A stretch of 21,548 nucleotides of DNA from an uncultured Bacteroidales bacterium (GCA_937899265.1 CALBPV010000012.1:1-21548); one strand, 5' to 3'; shown: positions 1-9,498, counted from the stretch's first letter. The notes: generated from the letters alone by a model not told the origin. Made by a program: numbers and translations.

Positions 1-1
1 G

Positions 2-3000
2 GCCAAGAACCAAACCGGGTACCACAATCTTGTAAAGCTCGTTTCCAAAGGCTGGACCGACGGATTCTATATGCGTCCGCGTATCGACCACGACCTCCTG
101 AGGCAGTATCGCGAGGGACTCATCTGCTGTTCGGCCTGCATTGCCGGTGAAGTGCCGGCATTGTATCTGGAAGGCGAGGTGCAGAAGGCCGAGGAGGCAG
201 TGCTCTGGTTCAAGGAGCTTTTCGGGGAGGACTATTACCTTGAACTTCAGCGCCACAAGAGCAACGACCCCAACAGCAACCGCGAGGCTTTCCGCTTGCA
301 GTCCAAAGTGAATCCCTGGCTCGTCCAAATGGCTCGCAAACACGGGATAAAGCTGATTTGCACCAACGATGTCCATTTTGCGGACGAGGAAAACGCCGAG
401 GCCCACGATCACTTGCTCTGTCTCAACACGGGCAAGGATTTGGACGACCCGACGCGTATGCGTTATTCCAAACAGGAATGGTTCAAGACAACGGCCGAGA
501 TGAACGAAATCTTCGCCGACATTCCCGAGGCACTGAGCAATACGGTCGAAATCGTGAACAAGGTGGAAGAGTATGACATCGAGAACCCGCCCCTGATGCC
601 CAGTTTCGCCATTCCGGAGAGCTTCGGCACAGAGGAAGAATACCGCCAGAAGTTTACCGAGCAGCAACTTTTCGAAGAGTTTACGCGCGACGAGCACGGC
701 AATGTCGTCCTTTCGCAGGAAGAAGCCGAGGCCAAAATCAAAAAGCTCGGCGGCTACGAAAAACTCTATCGCATCAAGTTCGAGGCCGACTATCTGAGAC
801 ATCTGACCATGATAGGAGCTCACCGTCTCTACGGAGACCCGCTGTCGGAAGAGGTCGAGGAACGCATCCTTTTCGAGCTCCATGTGATGAAGACGATGGG
901 TTTCCCGGGCTACTTCCTCATCGTGCAGGATTTCATCAACGCTTCACGTAACGAATTGGGCGTTTCGGTGGGTCCCGGGCGAGGTTCCGCAGCCGGTTCG
1001 GTAGTGGCTTATTGCTTGGGCATCACCAAACTCGACCCACTGAAATACGACCTCCTCTTCGAACGTTTCCTCAATCCTGACCGTATCTCCTTGCCCGATA
1101 TTGATACCGACTTCGACGACGACGGACGTGCCAAGGTTATCGAATGGGTGCAGGAAAAGTACGGTGCCGATTGCGTGGCTCATATCATCACCTACGGCAC
1201 GATGGCCACCAAGATGGTCATCAAAGACGTGGCACGTGTCGAGAAGGTGCCTATTGCCCAGGCCAACTATCTGGCCGGTCTGATTCCCGACCGAATGCCT
1301 GATTCGGCGGTCGATGAGAAAGGAAAGCCCCTCAAACTCAACCTCAAGAACTGCATCAAAATCAACCGCGAACTTCAGGAAGCCTGCGAGAGTCAGGATC
1401 CCAAGGTTTACAATACGATGAAGTACGCACAGATGCTCGAGGGCAATGTCCGGGGTACGGGTGTGCATGCCTGCGGTATGATTATCGGCGGTAAACCCAT
1501 CACCGACGTTGTCCCTGTCTCGGTGGTTGATGACCACGGAACCAAACTTCTCGTGACGCAGTACGACGGCCACGTCATCGAATCAACGGGACTGATTAAG
1601 ATGGACTTCTTGGGGCTCAAGACGCTGTCCATCATGAACGAAGCGCTCGACAACATCCGTCACACGACGGGAGACATCATCGACCTCGACAACATACCCA
1701 TCGACGACCCGCTCACCTATCAACTCTACTGCGAGGGGCGCACGGTGGGGACTTTCCAGTTCGAGTCGCCCGGCATGCAGAAGTATTTGCGCGAACTGCA
1801 TCCCACGGTGTTCGGCGACCTCATCGCCATGAACGCTCTCTACCGTCCGGGTCCCATGGACTACATCCCCTCTTTCATCGCCCGCAAGACCGGTAAGGAG
1901 GAAATCAAGTACGACATTCCCTGCATGGAGCAGTATCTCAAAGACACCTACGGCATCACCGTCTATCAGGAACAGGTCATGCTTCTCTCGCGTCTGTTGG
2001 CCGATTTCACACGTGGCGAGAGTGACGCTCTGCGTAAGGCGATGGGCAAGAAGAAGAAGGAAATAGTCGATTCCATGAAGCCCAAGTTCATCGAGGGAGG
2101 AGAGCGTCACGGCTACGACCCCAAGGTGCTCGGGAAGATATGGGCCGACTGGGAGAAGTTTGCCTCCTATGCCTTCAACAAGTCGCATGCTGCATGCTAT
2201 TCGTGGGTGGCCTATCAGACGGCTTATCTCAAGGCTCACTATCCTGCAGAATATATGGCAGCCGTCCTGTCGCGAAATCTCAAGGACATCAATACGCTCA
2301 CCAAATACATGGACGAGTGCCACAAGATGGGTCTCAAAGTCAAAGGTCCCGACATAAACCTTTCGCGAGAACGTTATTCGGTCGATAAGGAGGGTGCCCT
2401 GCGTTATGGTCTGGCAGGTATCAAGAGCGTGGGCGAGGGTGCAGCCGAAGCAATTGTCCGCGAACGTGAAGCCAACGGTCCCTTCACCGACATCTTTAAC
2501 TTCGCCGAGCGTATTGACTTGTCGAAGGTGAACCGCAAGTGTTTCGAAGCTTTGGTCTATGCCGGAGCCTTCGACTCGCTTTCCGCCCGTGTGGCCCGTC
2601 ATCAGTACATTGGAACTGTCAACCAGAAGGAGACCTTCCTCGACACGCTGGTGCGCTACGGCCAGAGTTTTCAGGCCGACAAACGGGAAGCCGAAAATTC
2701 ACTCTTTGCCGACTTCGGAGAAACCGCAGTCGAGATAGCCCATCCTGCCATTCCCGAAGGGGTTCCCATGAGTACGCTTGAACGTCTCAATAAGGAGAAA
2801 GAATATGTAGGTCTCTATCTCTCGGCTCACCCGCTCGACGACTATAAGTTCCAGCTCGAATATGCTTGCAACACGAAACTCGTCGAGTTTGAACACCCGG
2901 AGAATCTCTTTTCGCGTTCCGAAATCGTGTGCGGCGGTATTGTCACCAAGTGGCGCGAAGGTTACACCAAAAAAGGAGCCAACTACGGAGCTATCACTGT

Positions 3001-3541
3001 CGAGGACTATTCGGGGTCGTACGAACTGATGTTGTGGCGCGAAGATTTCATCAAATATCGCAATTTCGGCAAGGAGGGTCTCTATGTGTTGCTTCATCTC
3101 AAATTCGGACCCAAATGGTATCTGCACGGAGCCGCTCCGCAGAAGCCGGACGACTGGGATTTGCAGATACAGCAGATACAACAGCTCGACAGCGTGGCCG
3201 ATTCTCTGCTCGAGAAGATGACTGTTGTGGTCGATTCCACCAAACTCTCGACGGCCTCCGCCCGTCTGCTGCATGACGAGATTGCCGACGCCAACAAGGA
3301 CAGCAATCCCCAGACCTTGCTCTTTGTCCAGTTGGCTGATCCGGTGAAGGACTATTTTGTGACGATGGTGTCTTCGGCACGTGTGCATGTTTCGACCGAA
3401 CTGATTGATTTTATTTGTTCGCAGGATGGCTTTACCTGTCTGCTCAATGACCGCGAAGTGACTGTCAATGCGGACATTCCCGAGTCGGAAGAAAGCCAAG
3501 TAATAACTGCTGACGAAGATCTTCCCGATGGCAATGAATAA
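2..3541 (+). CDS. dnaE: DNA polymerase III subunit alpha, 5'-truncated by the window edge
   Basis: Catalytic subunit of the replicative DNA polymerase. The frame is open from base 2, and the codons before the first ATG (71) already read as DnaE (AKNQTGYHNLVKLVSKGW), so the true start lies upstream; roughly the first 90-100 residues are probably missing, judged from the usual ~1,200+ residue family length. 1179 residues are visible. The remainder of the N-terminal PHP domain comes first. The palm follows, with the glycine-rich GPGRGSAAGS segment and catalytic aspartates in PDIDTDF (bases 1094-1114); the third acidic residue is in IKMDFLG (Asp at 1604-1606). Then come the fingers, a helix-hairpin-helix region (YGLAGIKSVGEGAAEAI), a possible clamp-binding segment (ENSLF, near 2700) and an OB-fold. 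The stop overlaps the next gene by 14 bases. No frameshift was seen. Confidence 0.97.
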   Translation, partial: AKNQTGYHNLVKLVSKGWTDGFYMRPRIDHDLLRQYREGLICCSACIAGEVPALYLEGEVQKAEEAVLWFKELFGEDYYLELQRHKSNDPNSNREAFRLQSKVNPWLVQMARKHGIKLICTNDVHFADEENAEAHDHLLCLNTGKDLDDPTRMRYSKQEWFKTTAEMNEIFADIPEALSNTVEIVNKVEEYDIENPPLMPSFAIPESFGTEEEYRQKFTEQQLFEEFTRDEHGNVVLSQEEAEAKIKKLGGYEKLYRIKFEADYLRHLTMIGAHRLYGDPLSEEVEERILFELHVMKTMGFPGYFLIVQDFINASRNELGVSVGPGRGSAAGSVVAYCLGITKLDPLKYDLLFERFLNPDRISLPDIDTDFDDDGRAKVIEWVQEKYGADCVAHIITYGTMATKMVIKDVARVEKVPIAQANYLAGLIPDRMPDSAVDEKGKPLKLNLKNCIKINRELQEACESQDPKVYNTMKYAQMLEGNVRGTGVHACGMIIGGKPITDVVPVSVVDDHGTKLLVTQYDGHVIESTGLIKMDFLGLKTLSIMNEALDNIRHTTGDIIDLDNIPIDDPLTYQLYCEGRTVGTFQFESPGMQKYLRELHPTVFGDLIAMNALYRPGPMDYIPSFIARKTGKEEIKYDIPCMEQYLKDTYGITVYQEQVMLLSRLLADFTRGESDALRKAMGKKKKEIVDSMKPKFIEGGERHGYDPKVLGKIWADWEKFASYAFNKSHAACYSWVAYQTAYLKAHYPAEYMAAVLSRNLKDINTLTKYMDECHKMGLKVKGPDINLSRERYSVDKEGALRYGLAGIKSVGEGAAEAIVREREANGPFTDIFNFAERIDLSKVNRKCFEALVYAGAFDSLSARVARHQYIGTVNQKETFLDTLVRYGQSFQADKREAENSLFADFGETAVEIAHPAIPEGVPMSTLERLNKEKEYVGLYLSAHPLDDYKFQLEYACNTKLVEFEHPENLFSRSEIVCGGIVTKWREGYTKKGANYGAITVEDYSGSYELMLWREDFIKYRNFGKEGLYVLLHLKFGPKWYLHGAAPQKPDDWDLQIQQIQQLDSVADSLLEKMTVVVDSTKLSTASARLLHDEIADANKDSNPQTLLFVQLADPVKDYFVTMVSSARVHVSTELIDFICSQDGFTCLLNDREVTVNADIPESEESQVITADEDLPDGNE

Positions 3542-4367
3542 TGCGGAGACTCCTGTAATCTGGCTTGCGGTAGATCTCGACGGTACACTCACTACAAGCG
3601 ACAAGAACGTCACGTCTTTCACACTTCAGACCCTCCTCACGACCCAACAGGAAGGATGGTTGCGTATCGTCATTGATTCCGGCCGTCCGGTCAACGGAAT
3701 CGCACCGGTGGCAGACCTCCTGCAGCTCGACCGTTACGACGGTTGGGTCGTGGCTTTCAACGGAGGCGAAATCGTGAGGTGGAGCGACCGGCAGTGTCTC
3801 TTTCGCCAGTCTCTCCCGGCTGAGGCTGTACCTGTTATATATAATATAGGACAACCGCCCTTCTCTGTCATGACTTATGTGGGGCAGGAGATTCTCACCG
3901 AGACACCGCTCTCGCCTTACGTTCAGAAATCCGCCCGGGCCAATCGTATGATACCCCGTGGGGTTGATTCCTTCCTTGAGGCGGTGGACGGCATTCCGCT
4001 CTCCAAATGCATCGTAGTGGGCGAACCGGTCCGTTTGGCTGCTTTGGAAGAGTCTCTCCGACAACAGCCTGCCTTGCCGTTCGACTTTTTCCGTTCCGAA
4101 GATTTTTTCCTCGAATTTGTGCCGCAGGGATTGGACAAGGCCAGCGGCCTGCAATGCCTGTCCCGTCATTTGGGAGTCCCGTCCTCAGATTTTATAGCCA
4201 TTGGCGATGCCTACAACGATATCCCCATGATAAACTGGGCCGGCACCGGAGTCGCTGTTGCAAATGCCAAAGGGCCTGTGCTCGAGGCGGCAGATTTAAT
4301 TACCCGGAGCAACGACGACGACGGCGTTGCCCACTTCATCACTCAATTGAAACAATGGAAACATTGA
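3528..4367 (+). CDS. Cof-type HAD-IIB family hydrolase
   Basis: Predicted cytosolic phosphatase of the haloacid dehalogenase superfamily, Cof subfamily; members act on sugar phosphates, flavin nucleotides or similar, and the substrate cannot be read from sequence. Motif I is DLDGT with nucleophile Asp16 and acid/base Asp18; motif II is the Ser of SGRP; the motif III Lys lies in LDKASG; motif IV is GDAYND. The C2-type cap lies between motifs II and III. At 279 residues it has the normal family length. The ATG at 3528 lies inside the end of dnaE, and a second in-frame ATG at 3534 is an equally possible start. The stop overlaps the symporter start by 13 bases, so translation of the three genes is probably coupled. 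Confidence 0.9.
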   Translation: MAMNNAETPVIWLAVDLDGTLTTSDKNVTSFTLQTLLTTQQEGWLRIVIDSGRPVNGIAPVADLLQLDRYDGWVVAFNGGEIVRWSDRQCLFRQSLPAEAVPVIYNIGQPPFSVMTYVGQEILTETPLSPYVQKSARANRMIPRGVDSFLEAVDGIPLSKCIVVGEPVRLAALEESLRQQPALPFDFFRSEDFFLEFVPQGLDKASGLQCLSRHLGVPSSDFIAIGDAYNDIPMINWAGTGVAVANAKGPVLEAADLITRSNDDDGVAHFITQLKQWKH

Positions 4368-5764
4368 ATGCATTCTTCACTTCTGTCAACGCTTGGTTGT
4401 GGGGGTGGCCCATGATTGTCCTTTTGGTAGGGACACATCTCTATCTCACTGTCCGTCTGCGCTTCCCCCAGCGTTACATGGGCAAAGCCATCCGTCTCTC
4501 CTTGACCCACGACAAAGATTCCTCGGGCGATGTAAGCCAGTTTTCGGCTCTGATGACTTCGATGGCAGCTACCATCGGCACGGGCAACATCATCGGTGTG
4601 GCTACGGCTATTGTCATGGGCGGTCCCGGTGCCGTGTTTTGGTGTTGGTTGACCGGTATTTTGGGCATTGCCACGAAGTATGCCGAAGGCCTTCTTTCCA
4701 TCAAGTACCGTGTTCGCAAAACCGACGGAGAGATGATAGGCGGTCCCATGTATGCCATCGAGCGTGGAATGAAATGCAAATGGCTGGCTGTGGTCTTTGC
4801 CCTTTGTACTTTTCTTGCCAGTTTCGGCATCGGCTGCATGATTCAGAGCAATGCCATCGTGACGGTAGGTGTCGAGAGTTTCGGATGGAGTCCTGTTTGG
4901 ATGGGGTTGGTTCTCGCCCTCCTTATCGCGGCAGTTGTCTTCTTCGGCATCAAAGGCATAGCCCGTGTCTGCGACAAGCTGGTGCCTTTCATGGCTGTAT
5001 TCTATGTGGTGGGCTGTGTCATTTTGCTGATTCTCAATTTCGAGTGGATTGACGATGCTTTGGTTGAAATCGTACGTCGGGCATTCACGAGCGAAGCTGC
5101 CGGCGGCGGTTTTGTCGGTTCGACCATCATGGTGGCCATGCATTTCGGTGTGGCTCGCGGACTGTTCAGCAACGAGGCAGGTATGGGCAGTGCGCCTATT
5201 GTAGCGGCTGCGGCCCAAACACGCAATCCCGTACGCCAAGCGTTGGTACTTTCTTCCTCTGTTTTTTGGGACACCGTCGTGGTTTGTGCTTTGACAGGGT
5301 TGGTGATTGTTACTGCCATCATGGCCGACAACGGGGTCGATTCGTCGGCATCAGCTGCGCTGGTGCAGCGGGCTTTCGACCAGATACCGGTTTATGTGGG
5401 AGGCATCGGCGTGGGCAAACTCCTGCTCACCATTGCGATTTTCACATTTTCCTTCTCCACCATTTTGGGTTGGGCCTACTACGGAGAGAAAGCCCTCGAG
5501 TATCTGTTCGGTACCCATCACGCCGCTGCCCGCCGCATTTATCGCATCCTGCTCATTTTGGCCACTTTCGGAGGAGCCAATTGGGCGCTCGAACTTGTGT
5601 GGAATTTCGGAGATACGGCCAACGCTCTGATGGCAATTCCCAACCTCATCTGCTTGCTGGCTCTCAGCGGAGTGCTTGTGAGCGAGACCCGTTATTATCT
5701 TTGGGAAGACCGTCTCGACGAGGAGTCCGGTGAGGACGAAACAATTCCTGAGGAGAACAACTGA
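4355..5764 (+). CDS. Alanine or glycine:cation symporter family protein (AGCS)
   Basis: Inner-membrane sodium-coupled amino-acid carrier, 469 residues, with about ten or more hydrophobic segments along the length. The AGCS signature is visible around residues 68-90 (TIGTGNIIGVATAIVMGGPG), followed by the conserved GMGSAPI and NEAG elements in the middle and GWAYYGEKA near the C-terminal third. The tail is acidic and hydrophilic. The open frame extends upstream to 4007, but that part lies over the HAD gene; the ATG at 4355 gives the expected N-terminus (METLNAFFTSVNAWLWGWP). Family members carry alanine, glycine or glutamine; which is transported here is unknown. It sits between the HAD gene and miaA (5-base gap) and is probably cotranscribed with them. 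Confidence 0.93.
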   Translation: METLNAFFTSVNAWLWGWPMIVLLVGTHLYLTVRLRFPQRYMGKAIRLSLTHDKDSSGDVSQFSALMTSMAATIGTGNIIGVATAIVMGGPGAVFWCWLTGILGIATKYAEGLLSIKYRVRKTDGEMIGGPMYAIERGMKCKWLAVVFALCTFLASFGIGCMIQSNAIVTVGVESFGWSPVWMGLVLALLIAAVVFFGIKGIARVCDKLVPFMAVFYVVGCVILLILNFEWIDDALVEIVRRAFTSEAAGGGFVGSTIMVAMHFGVARGLFSNEAGMGSAPIVAAAAQTRNPVRQALVLSSSVFWDTVVVCALTGLVIVTAIMADNGVDSSASAALVQRAFDQIPVYVGGIGVGKLLLTIAIFTFSFSTILGWAYYGEKALEYLFGTHHAAARRIYRILLILATFGGANWALELVWNFGDTANALMAIPNLICLLALSGVLVSETRYYLWEDRLDEESGEDETIPEENN

Positions 5765-5769
5765 TTGCC

Positions 5770-6675
5770 ATGAAGACTCTCATCGTCCTTCTCGGTCCCA
5801 CGGCTGTGGGCAAAACCGAACTCTCCCTGCAAATCGCCGAGCATTTCGGGTCGCCCGTCATCAATGCCGATTCGCGACAGATTTATCGCGACATACCCGT
5901 TTGTACGGCTGCGCCCACGCCGGAGGAACAGGCGAGGGTGAAACATTATTTCGTGGGTACTAAGGGGCTTGACGAATCGTTCTCGGCGGCTCAATATGAG
6001 TTGGATGCTTTGCAAGTCATGGAGGAGGAATTCCGCCATCGGGATGTTTTGGTCATGTCGGGCGGCTCAATGCTCTACATCGATGCCGTAGTGAAAGGAA
6101 TTGATGATATGCCCAATGTCGATCCAGAGGCCCGGGCTTCGGTGCGTCGGCTTTATGAGGCAGAGGGTTTGGATTCGGTTTTGGCTCACCTTCGGCTCCT
6201 CGATCCCGATTATTACAGCCGTGTGGATCGTCGCAATACCCAGCGGGTGCTCCACGGACTCGAGATGTGTCTCACTGCGGGCAAACCCTTTTCCTCGTTC
6301 CACACAGGCGTGCGTAAGGAACGGCCTTTCCGAATCGTCCAAGTGGGACTTCGTCGCGAACGTCCTGAACTTTACGAACGCATTGACAGGCGCGTGCGTT
6401 GGATGTTGGAGCACGGCCTCGCAGACGAAGCGCGCCGTGTACTCCCGTTCCGCCATCTCAACAGTCTCAATACCGTTGGCATGAAAGAAATGTTTTTGTA
6501 CCTCGACGGCACTTATACTTTGGACCAAGCCGGGGAACGTATCTGCCACAACACGCATATCTACAGTAAGAAACAAATGACCTGGTTTCAGAGAGATTCT
6601 TCTGTCACTTGGTTCCACCCCGACCGAATGGACAGTGTTGTGGAATTTCTGGACAAAGAGGTGGATGCTCTGTAA
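5770..6675 (+). CDS. miaA: tRNA dimethylallyltransferase
   Basis: Transfers a dimethylallyl group to N6 of A37 in tRNAs that read codons beginning with U, the first step towards ms2i6A. The P-loop is GPTAVGKT at residues 9-16; the conserved DSRQ follows at 34-37, SGGSMLY in the middle and SKKQMTWFQRD near the C-terminus, all typical of MiaA. At 301 residues it is the usual size. The ATG at 5770 lies 5 bases after the symporter stop. It is the last gene of the dnaE-containing run and is followed 28 bases later by a strong hairpin terminator. No missing motif was seen. Confidence 0.96.
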   Translation: MKTLIVLLGPTAVGKTELSLQIAEHFGSPVINADSRQIYRDIPVCTAAPTPEEQARVKHYFVGTKGLDESFSAAQYELDALQVMEEEFRHRDVLVMSGGSMLYIDAVVKGIDDMPNVDPEARASVRRLYEAEGLDSVLAHLRLLDPDYYSRVDRRNTQRVLHGLEMCLTAGKPFSSFHTGVRKERPFRIVQVGLRRERPELYERIDRRVRWMLEHGLADEARRVLPFRHLNSLNTVGMKEMFLYLDGTYTLDQAGERICHNTHIYSKKQMTWFQRDSSVTWFHPDRMDSVVEFLDKEVDAL

Positions 6676-6703
6676 ATCCGTCACGGGTTTCGTCCGTCCA
6701 CAG

Positions 6704-6748
6704 CAAAAACAAAGCAGTCCTGCCATTGGGCGGGACTGCTTGTTTTTG
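6704..6748. terminator. Bidirectional rho-independent terminator between miaA and ddh
   Basis: A 12-bp stem (6713-6724 with 6729-6740, one G-T wobble) closes a 4-base loop (ATTG). It is extended outward by A/T pairs between CAAAAAC on the left and GTTTTTG on the right, with one bulged A. The flanking A run and T run provide a U-tract in both directions, which suits the convergent genes miaA (plus) and ddh (minus). Confidence 0.9.
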
Positions 6749-6766
6749 AAGCCTTGCGGGACCTGT

Positions 6767-7663
6767 TTATACCAAATAGAGGTTGTCCTCTCGAGAGCCG
6801 GGGAGCATGTCAATGACGGGAATCTCAATCATCGTGTAGCAACCGGGTTGCTGGCGCATGGAGGCGCGGGCGACATTGACAAGCACCTGACCCGTGAGGG
6901 CGGGGTTGTTAATCTTCATGTCGAACTCGAGGAGCTGGTTCTGCGTCTTGCCGCTCACACCTTTGCGGACGAGGTTGACACCGTGACCCATGTCGCGAAC
7001 AGCATCGACCGATTCGACTTGGAAGACGTGGGTCTCGTCGCTGGCAAAGTAAGGATCTGCCTTGATGGCAGCCGTGACCTCATCGAGACGGGCTCCGTCT
7101 TCAAGTTCTACATACACCATGCGGCGATGAATTCCCTCGCCGAGAGGAATGGTCATCGAAAGGGCGTTCTTGACACCGGCCTTGGAACGTACGCACACGC
7201 TGTGACCCATCGACATGCCGGGGCCGAAATTCGTGTAGGTGAGTCCCTTGGGTGCGAGGCTTTGCATGAGGGTGCGTACGATGGAGTCCGAACCCGGATC
7301 CCAACCTGCAGCAATGATGCTCACAGCTTTGTGGTCGCGGGCGATGGGACCGAGAGTGGAGCGCAGGGCGGGGATGGATGTGTGGATGTCGAAACTATCG
7401 ACAGTGTTGATGCCGAGGGCGAGAATCTCGCGGGCATACTCCTCGACCTTGCGGGTGGGAGTGGCGAGAATGGCTACATCGACATCCTTGAGTTGGCGGA
7501 TGTCGGAGACGACAGGATACTGTTGAATGGCAAGAGGTGCATCCTGGGCACCCTGACGGCGGACAATGCCCGCCACTTCGAAATCGGGGGCTGCTTCGAG
7601 GGCTTCGAGAGCATAGCGACCGATGTTGCCGTAACCTACTACGGCGGCTCTGATTTTCTTCAT
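6767..7663 (-). CDS. ddh: meso-diaminopimelate D-dehydrogenase
   Basis: NADPH-dependent enzyme that makes meso-diaminopimelate in one step from tetrahydrodipicolinate and ammonia, feeding lysine and possibly peptidoglycan synthesis. The N-terminus is a Rossmann fold with VVGYGNIGR (residues 8-16). Substrate-binding segments known from Corynebacterium Ddh are recognisable: VDSFDIH, AGWDPG and FGPGMSMGHS. The C-terminus (NVARASMRQQPGCYTMIEIP) also matches the family. Length is 298 residues, as is usual in Bacteroidales. It is the last gene of the minus-strand group, 23 bases after the upstream unrecognised gene, and ends at the shared terminator. Members of the family are sometimes annotated simply as Gfo/Idh/MocA-like oxidoreductases, but the motifs here are specific. 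Confidence 0.93.
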   Translation of the reverse strand: MKKIRAAVVGYGNIGRYALEALEAAPDFEVAGIVRRQGAQDAPLAIQQYPVVSDIRQLKDVDVAILATPTRKVEEYAREILALGINTVDSFDIHTSIPALRSTLGPIARDHKAVSIIAAGWDPGSDSIVRTLMQSLAPKGLTYTNFGPGMSMGHSVCVRSKAGVKNALSMTIPLGEGIHRRMVYVELEDGARLDEVTAAIKADPYFASDETHVFQVESVDAVRDMGHGVNLVRKGVSGKTQNQLLEFDMKINNPALTGQVLVNVARASMRQQPGCYTMIEIPVIDMLPGSREDNLYLV

Positions 7664-7686
7664 TTTGAAATAGAGATATTAAGTGA

Positions 7687-8439
7687 TTAAATGTTGAGAT
7701 TCATTTGCTTGCGACGGTTTTCCTCTTTGAGGCGTTCGCGTTCGGCACGACGGCGTTCGCGATCCTTGCGGTCGTAATAGACAACACCGAAGCGGGCTGA
7801 GCGGTTGACTTGCTCAAGCCAGGGGAAGGCAGCGTAAACTTTGCCTACCTGGTTCCAGATGTCGAGGATGAGGTCATCGACAGCGGGACGCATACGTACC
7901 ACTTCTTCCTGGGCCTTTTCCCAATTCTCACGCAGACGCACCATGGGCTCATAGTCCTCGTGGAAATCCATCCAATGGACTTTGACTTTGGCGATGGTCG
8001 GGTTGTAGATGGGGATGCCGCCAGAGGAGATACGTGCTTCCTCGGCACGGATGATGCGTTCGCCCCATTCTACAAGAGATGTCTCGGGATAGACATCGGG
8101 CATGCGTTTGGTTTCCAGTCCATAGGCCGGGAGAATTTCCTTCTTGATTTCGCCGCGCTGTACAGCCATCAGAAGAACCTGAATGAAGTGGTTGACGTAG
8201 AGCTGCGCCATACGGTATTTGGGGCGGTAGGTGCGCGAGAACTTGTCACGAGCCTCTTTGGTTTGGGCTGCATGGATGCGAGCCTTGTCAAAGGGGACGA
8301 TGAGCTGGCGGGCGTCCTCGATGGTGCGATAGGAGAGGACAAGTTCGCCGTTCTCCTGAAAACCCTCCATACTGATGGCCCGGCGAAGAGCTTCGACGCG
8401 ACCGATGTCCGTGTTGGGAAGTCTGCGGTAGTAGGACAT
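7687..8439 (-). CDS. Conserved hypothetical protein (unrecognised family)
   Basis: Predicted soluble protein of 250 residues with no signal peptide or membrane segment; I do not recognise its family. The first third (MSYYRRLPNTDIGRVEALRR onwards) and the middle are mixed helical sequence with several conserved-looking aromatic and arginine residues (YRPKYRMAQLYVNHF, FPWLEQVNRSARFGVVYY). The last ~25 residues are a highly charged Arg/Glu/Lys helix ending in MNLNI. The open frame begins at 8463, but the ATG at 8439 after an A/T-rich leader gives a better start, 30 bases after the polyprenyl synthase stop. It lies between that gene and ddh with short gaps on both sides, so cotranscription is likely; this does not establish a shared function. 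Confidence 0.8.
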   Translation of the reverse strand: MSYYRRLPNTDIGRVEALRRAISMEGFQENGELVLSYRTIEDARQLIVPFDKARIHAAQTKEARDKFSRTYRPKYRMAQLYVNHFIQVLLMAVQRGEIKKEILPAYGLETKRMPDVYPETSLVEWGERIIRAEEARISSGGIPIYNPTIAKVKVHWMDFHEDYEPMVRLRENWEKAQEEVVRMRPAVDDLILDIWNQVGKVYAAFPWLEQVNRSARFGVVYYDRKDRERRRAERERLKEENRRKQMNLNI

Positions 8440-8469
8440 ATTTAAAAGGAAAAGGTGGAACAAAAAAAA

Positions 8470-9483
8470 TTATTTGTTGCGATGGGTGAGGCTTTGGGCA
8501 AGAGCCGAGAGCGACTTGGTGCGACTGCGGTCAATCGAGATGCGGTTCAAGGCATCCAGAGCCGTGGCTTGATAGTATTCGATGGCTTTGCGGCAAGCCG
8601 ACTCGGCACCGCAATCGACATAGACCTTGCGGAAGAAGTCGATTTTCTCCTCTTCGCCCATGCAGGCTGTGGCGGGATTGATTTCCCGCAAGAGGGTTTC
8701 GAGGTTCTTTCCGTCGGCCATCTGGAGGGCATGGATGAGGAGATAGGTCTTCTTGTTACAGAGTATGTCTCCGCCGATACGTTTGCCGAAGGTGGCGGGA
8801 TCACCCCAGCAGTCGAGCCAGTCGTCTTGAAGCTGGAAGGCCAGTCCGACATTCTCTCCGAAGGTGTAGAGGAGATCTATGTCCTCGGGTTTGCCTTCGA
8901 GTCCGTTGTGGCTGTCGATGGCGAGCTGACGACCGATGAGACCGCCCATGCGGAGGGCACACCCGAGGAGAACGGATGTTTTGAGCCGTATCATTCGGAT
9001 GTACTCGTCGGCAGTGACATCGGAGCGTGTCTCGAAGTCAATGTCGAGTTGTTGTCCTTCTCCGATTTCGACGTTCATCTTGTTGAACGCCTCGATGACG
9101 GGACGGAGCACAGGCGTGGGGACGGTGGATATATAGGTGTAGGCGAGAGCCTGCATGGCGTCGCCCGACAAAATTGCCGCATTTTCGTTCCACTTGAGGT
9201 GGACTGTGGGTTTGCCGTGACGTTCGGGAGCTTTGTCCATGACGTCATCGTGGAGCAATGTGAAATTATGGTATATTTCGAGGCCAATGGCCGGAGTGAG
9301 AGCCGGCTGGATATCGTCGCTGAAGAGATTGGCCGACATCAGGACGAGACAGGGGCGCACGCGTTTGCCGCCGCTGGAGAGCATGTACTGGACAGGATCG
9401 AAAAGGTTGGGTGCCAAGTCGGGGTAGGAGATACGCTCGATGGCGGTGTTGATGAGGCGTGAAAGTTCTTGTTGGGTGAACAT
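8470..9483 (-). CDS. Polyprenyl diphosphate synthase (short-chain isoprenyl synthase)
   Basis: Condenses isopentenyl diphosphate with allylic diphosphates. 337 residues from the ATG at 9483. Both aspartate-rich motifs are present: DDVMD at residues 79-83 and DDWLD at 220-224. GGKRVRP at 38-44 is the usual substrate-binding segment. Phe74 lies five residues before the first motif with no insertion inside the motif, a pattern known from type I geranylgeranyl diphosphate synthases, so a C15-C20 product is inferred. The frame is open up to an ATG at 9543, but that start would place a strong terminator hairpin inside the coding region, so 9483 is preferred. It heads the three-gene minus-strand group with the unrecognised gene and ddh. 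Confidence 0.9.
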   Translation of the reverse strand: MFTQQELSRLINTAIERISYPDLAPNLFDPVQYMLSSGGKRVRPCLVLMSANLFSDDIQPALTPAIGLEIYHNFTLLHDDVMDKAPERHGKPTVHLKWNENAAILSGDAMQALAYTYISTVPTPVLRPVIEAFNKMNVEIGEGQQLDIDFETRSDVTADEYIRMIRLKTSVLLGCALRMGGLIGRQLAIDSHNGLEGKPEDIDLLYTFGENVGLAFQLQDDWLDCWGDPATFGKRIGGDILCNKKTYLLIHALQMADGKNLETLLREINPATACMGEEEKIDFFRKVYVDCGAESACRKAIEYYQATALDALNRISIDRSRTKSLSALAQSLTHRNK

Positions 9484-9498
9484 GGGAAAAGAGGAAAA

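Noticed and set aside
8455..9462. 335-codon open frame on the plus strand opposite the polyprenyl synthase
   Set aside because: The opposite strand carries both DDxxD motifs and a full family-length protein; this frame has no recognisable domain.
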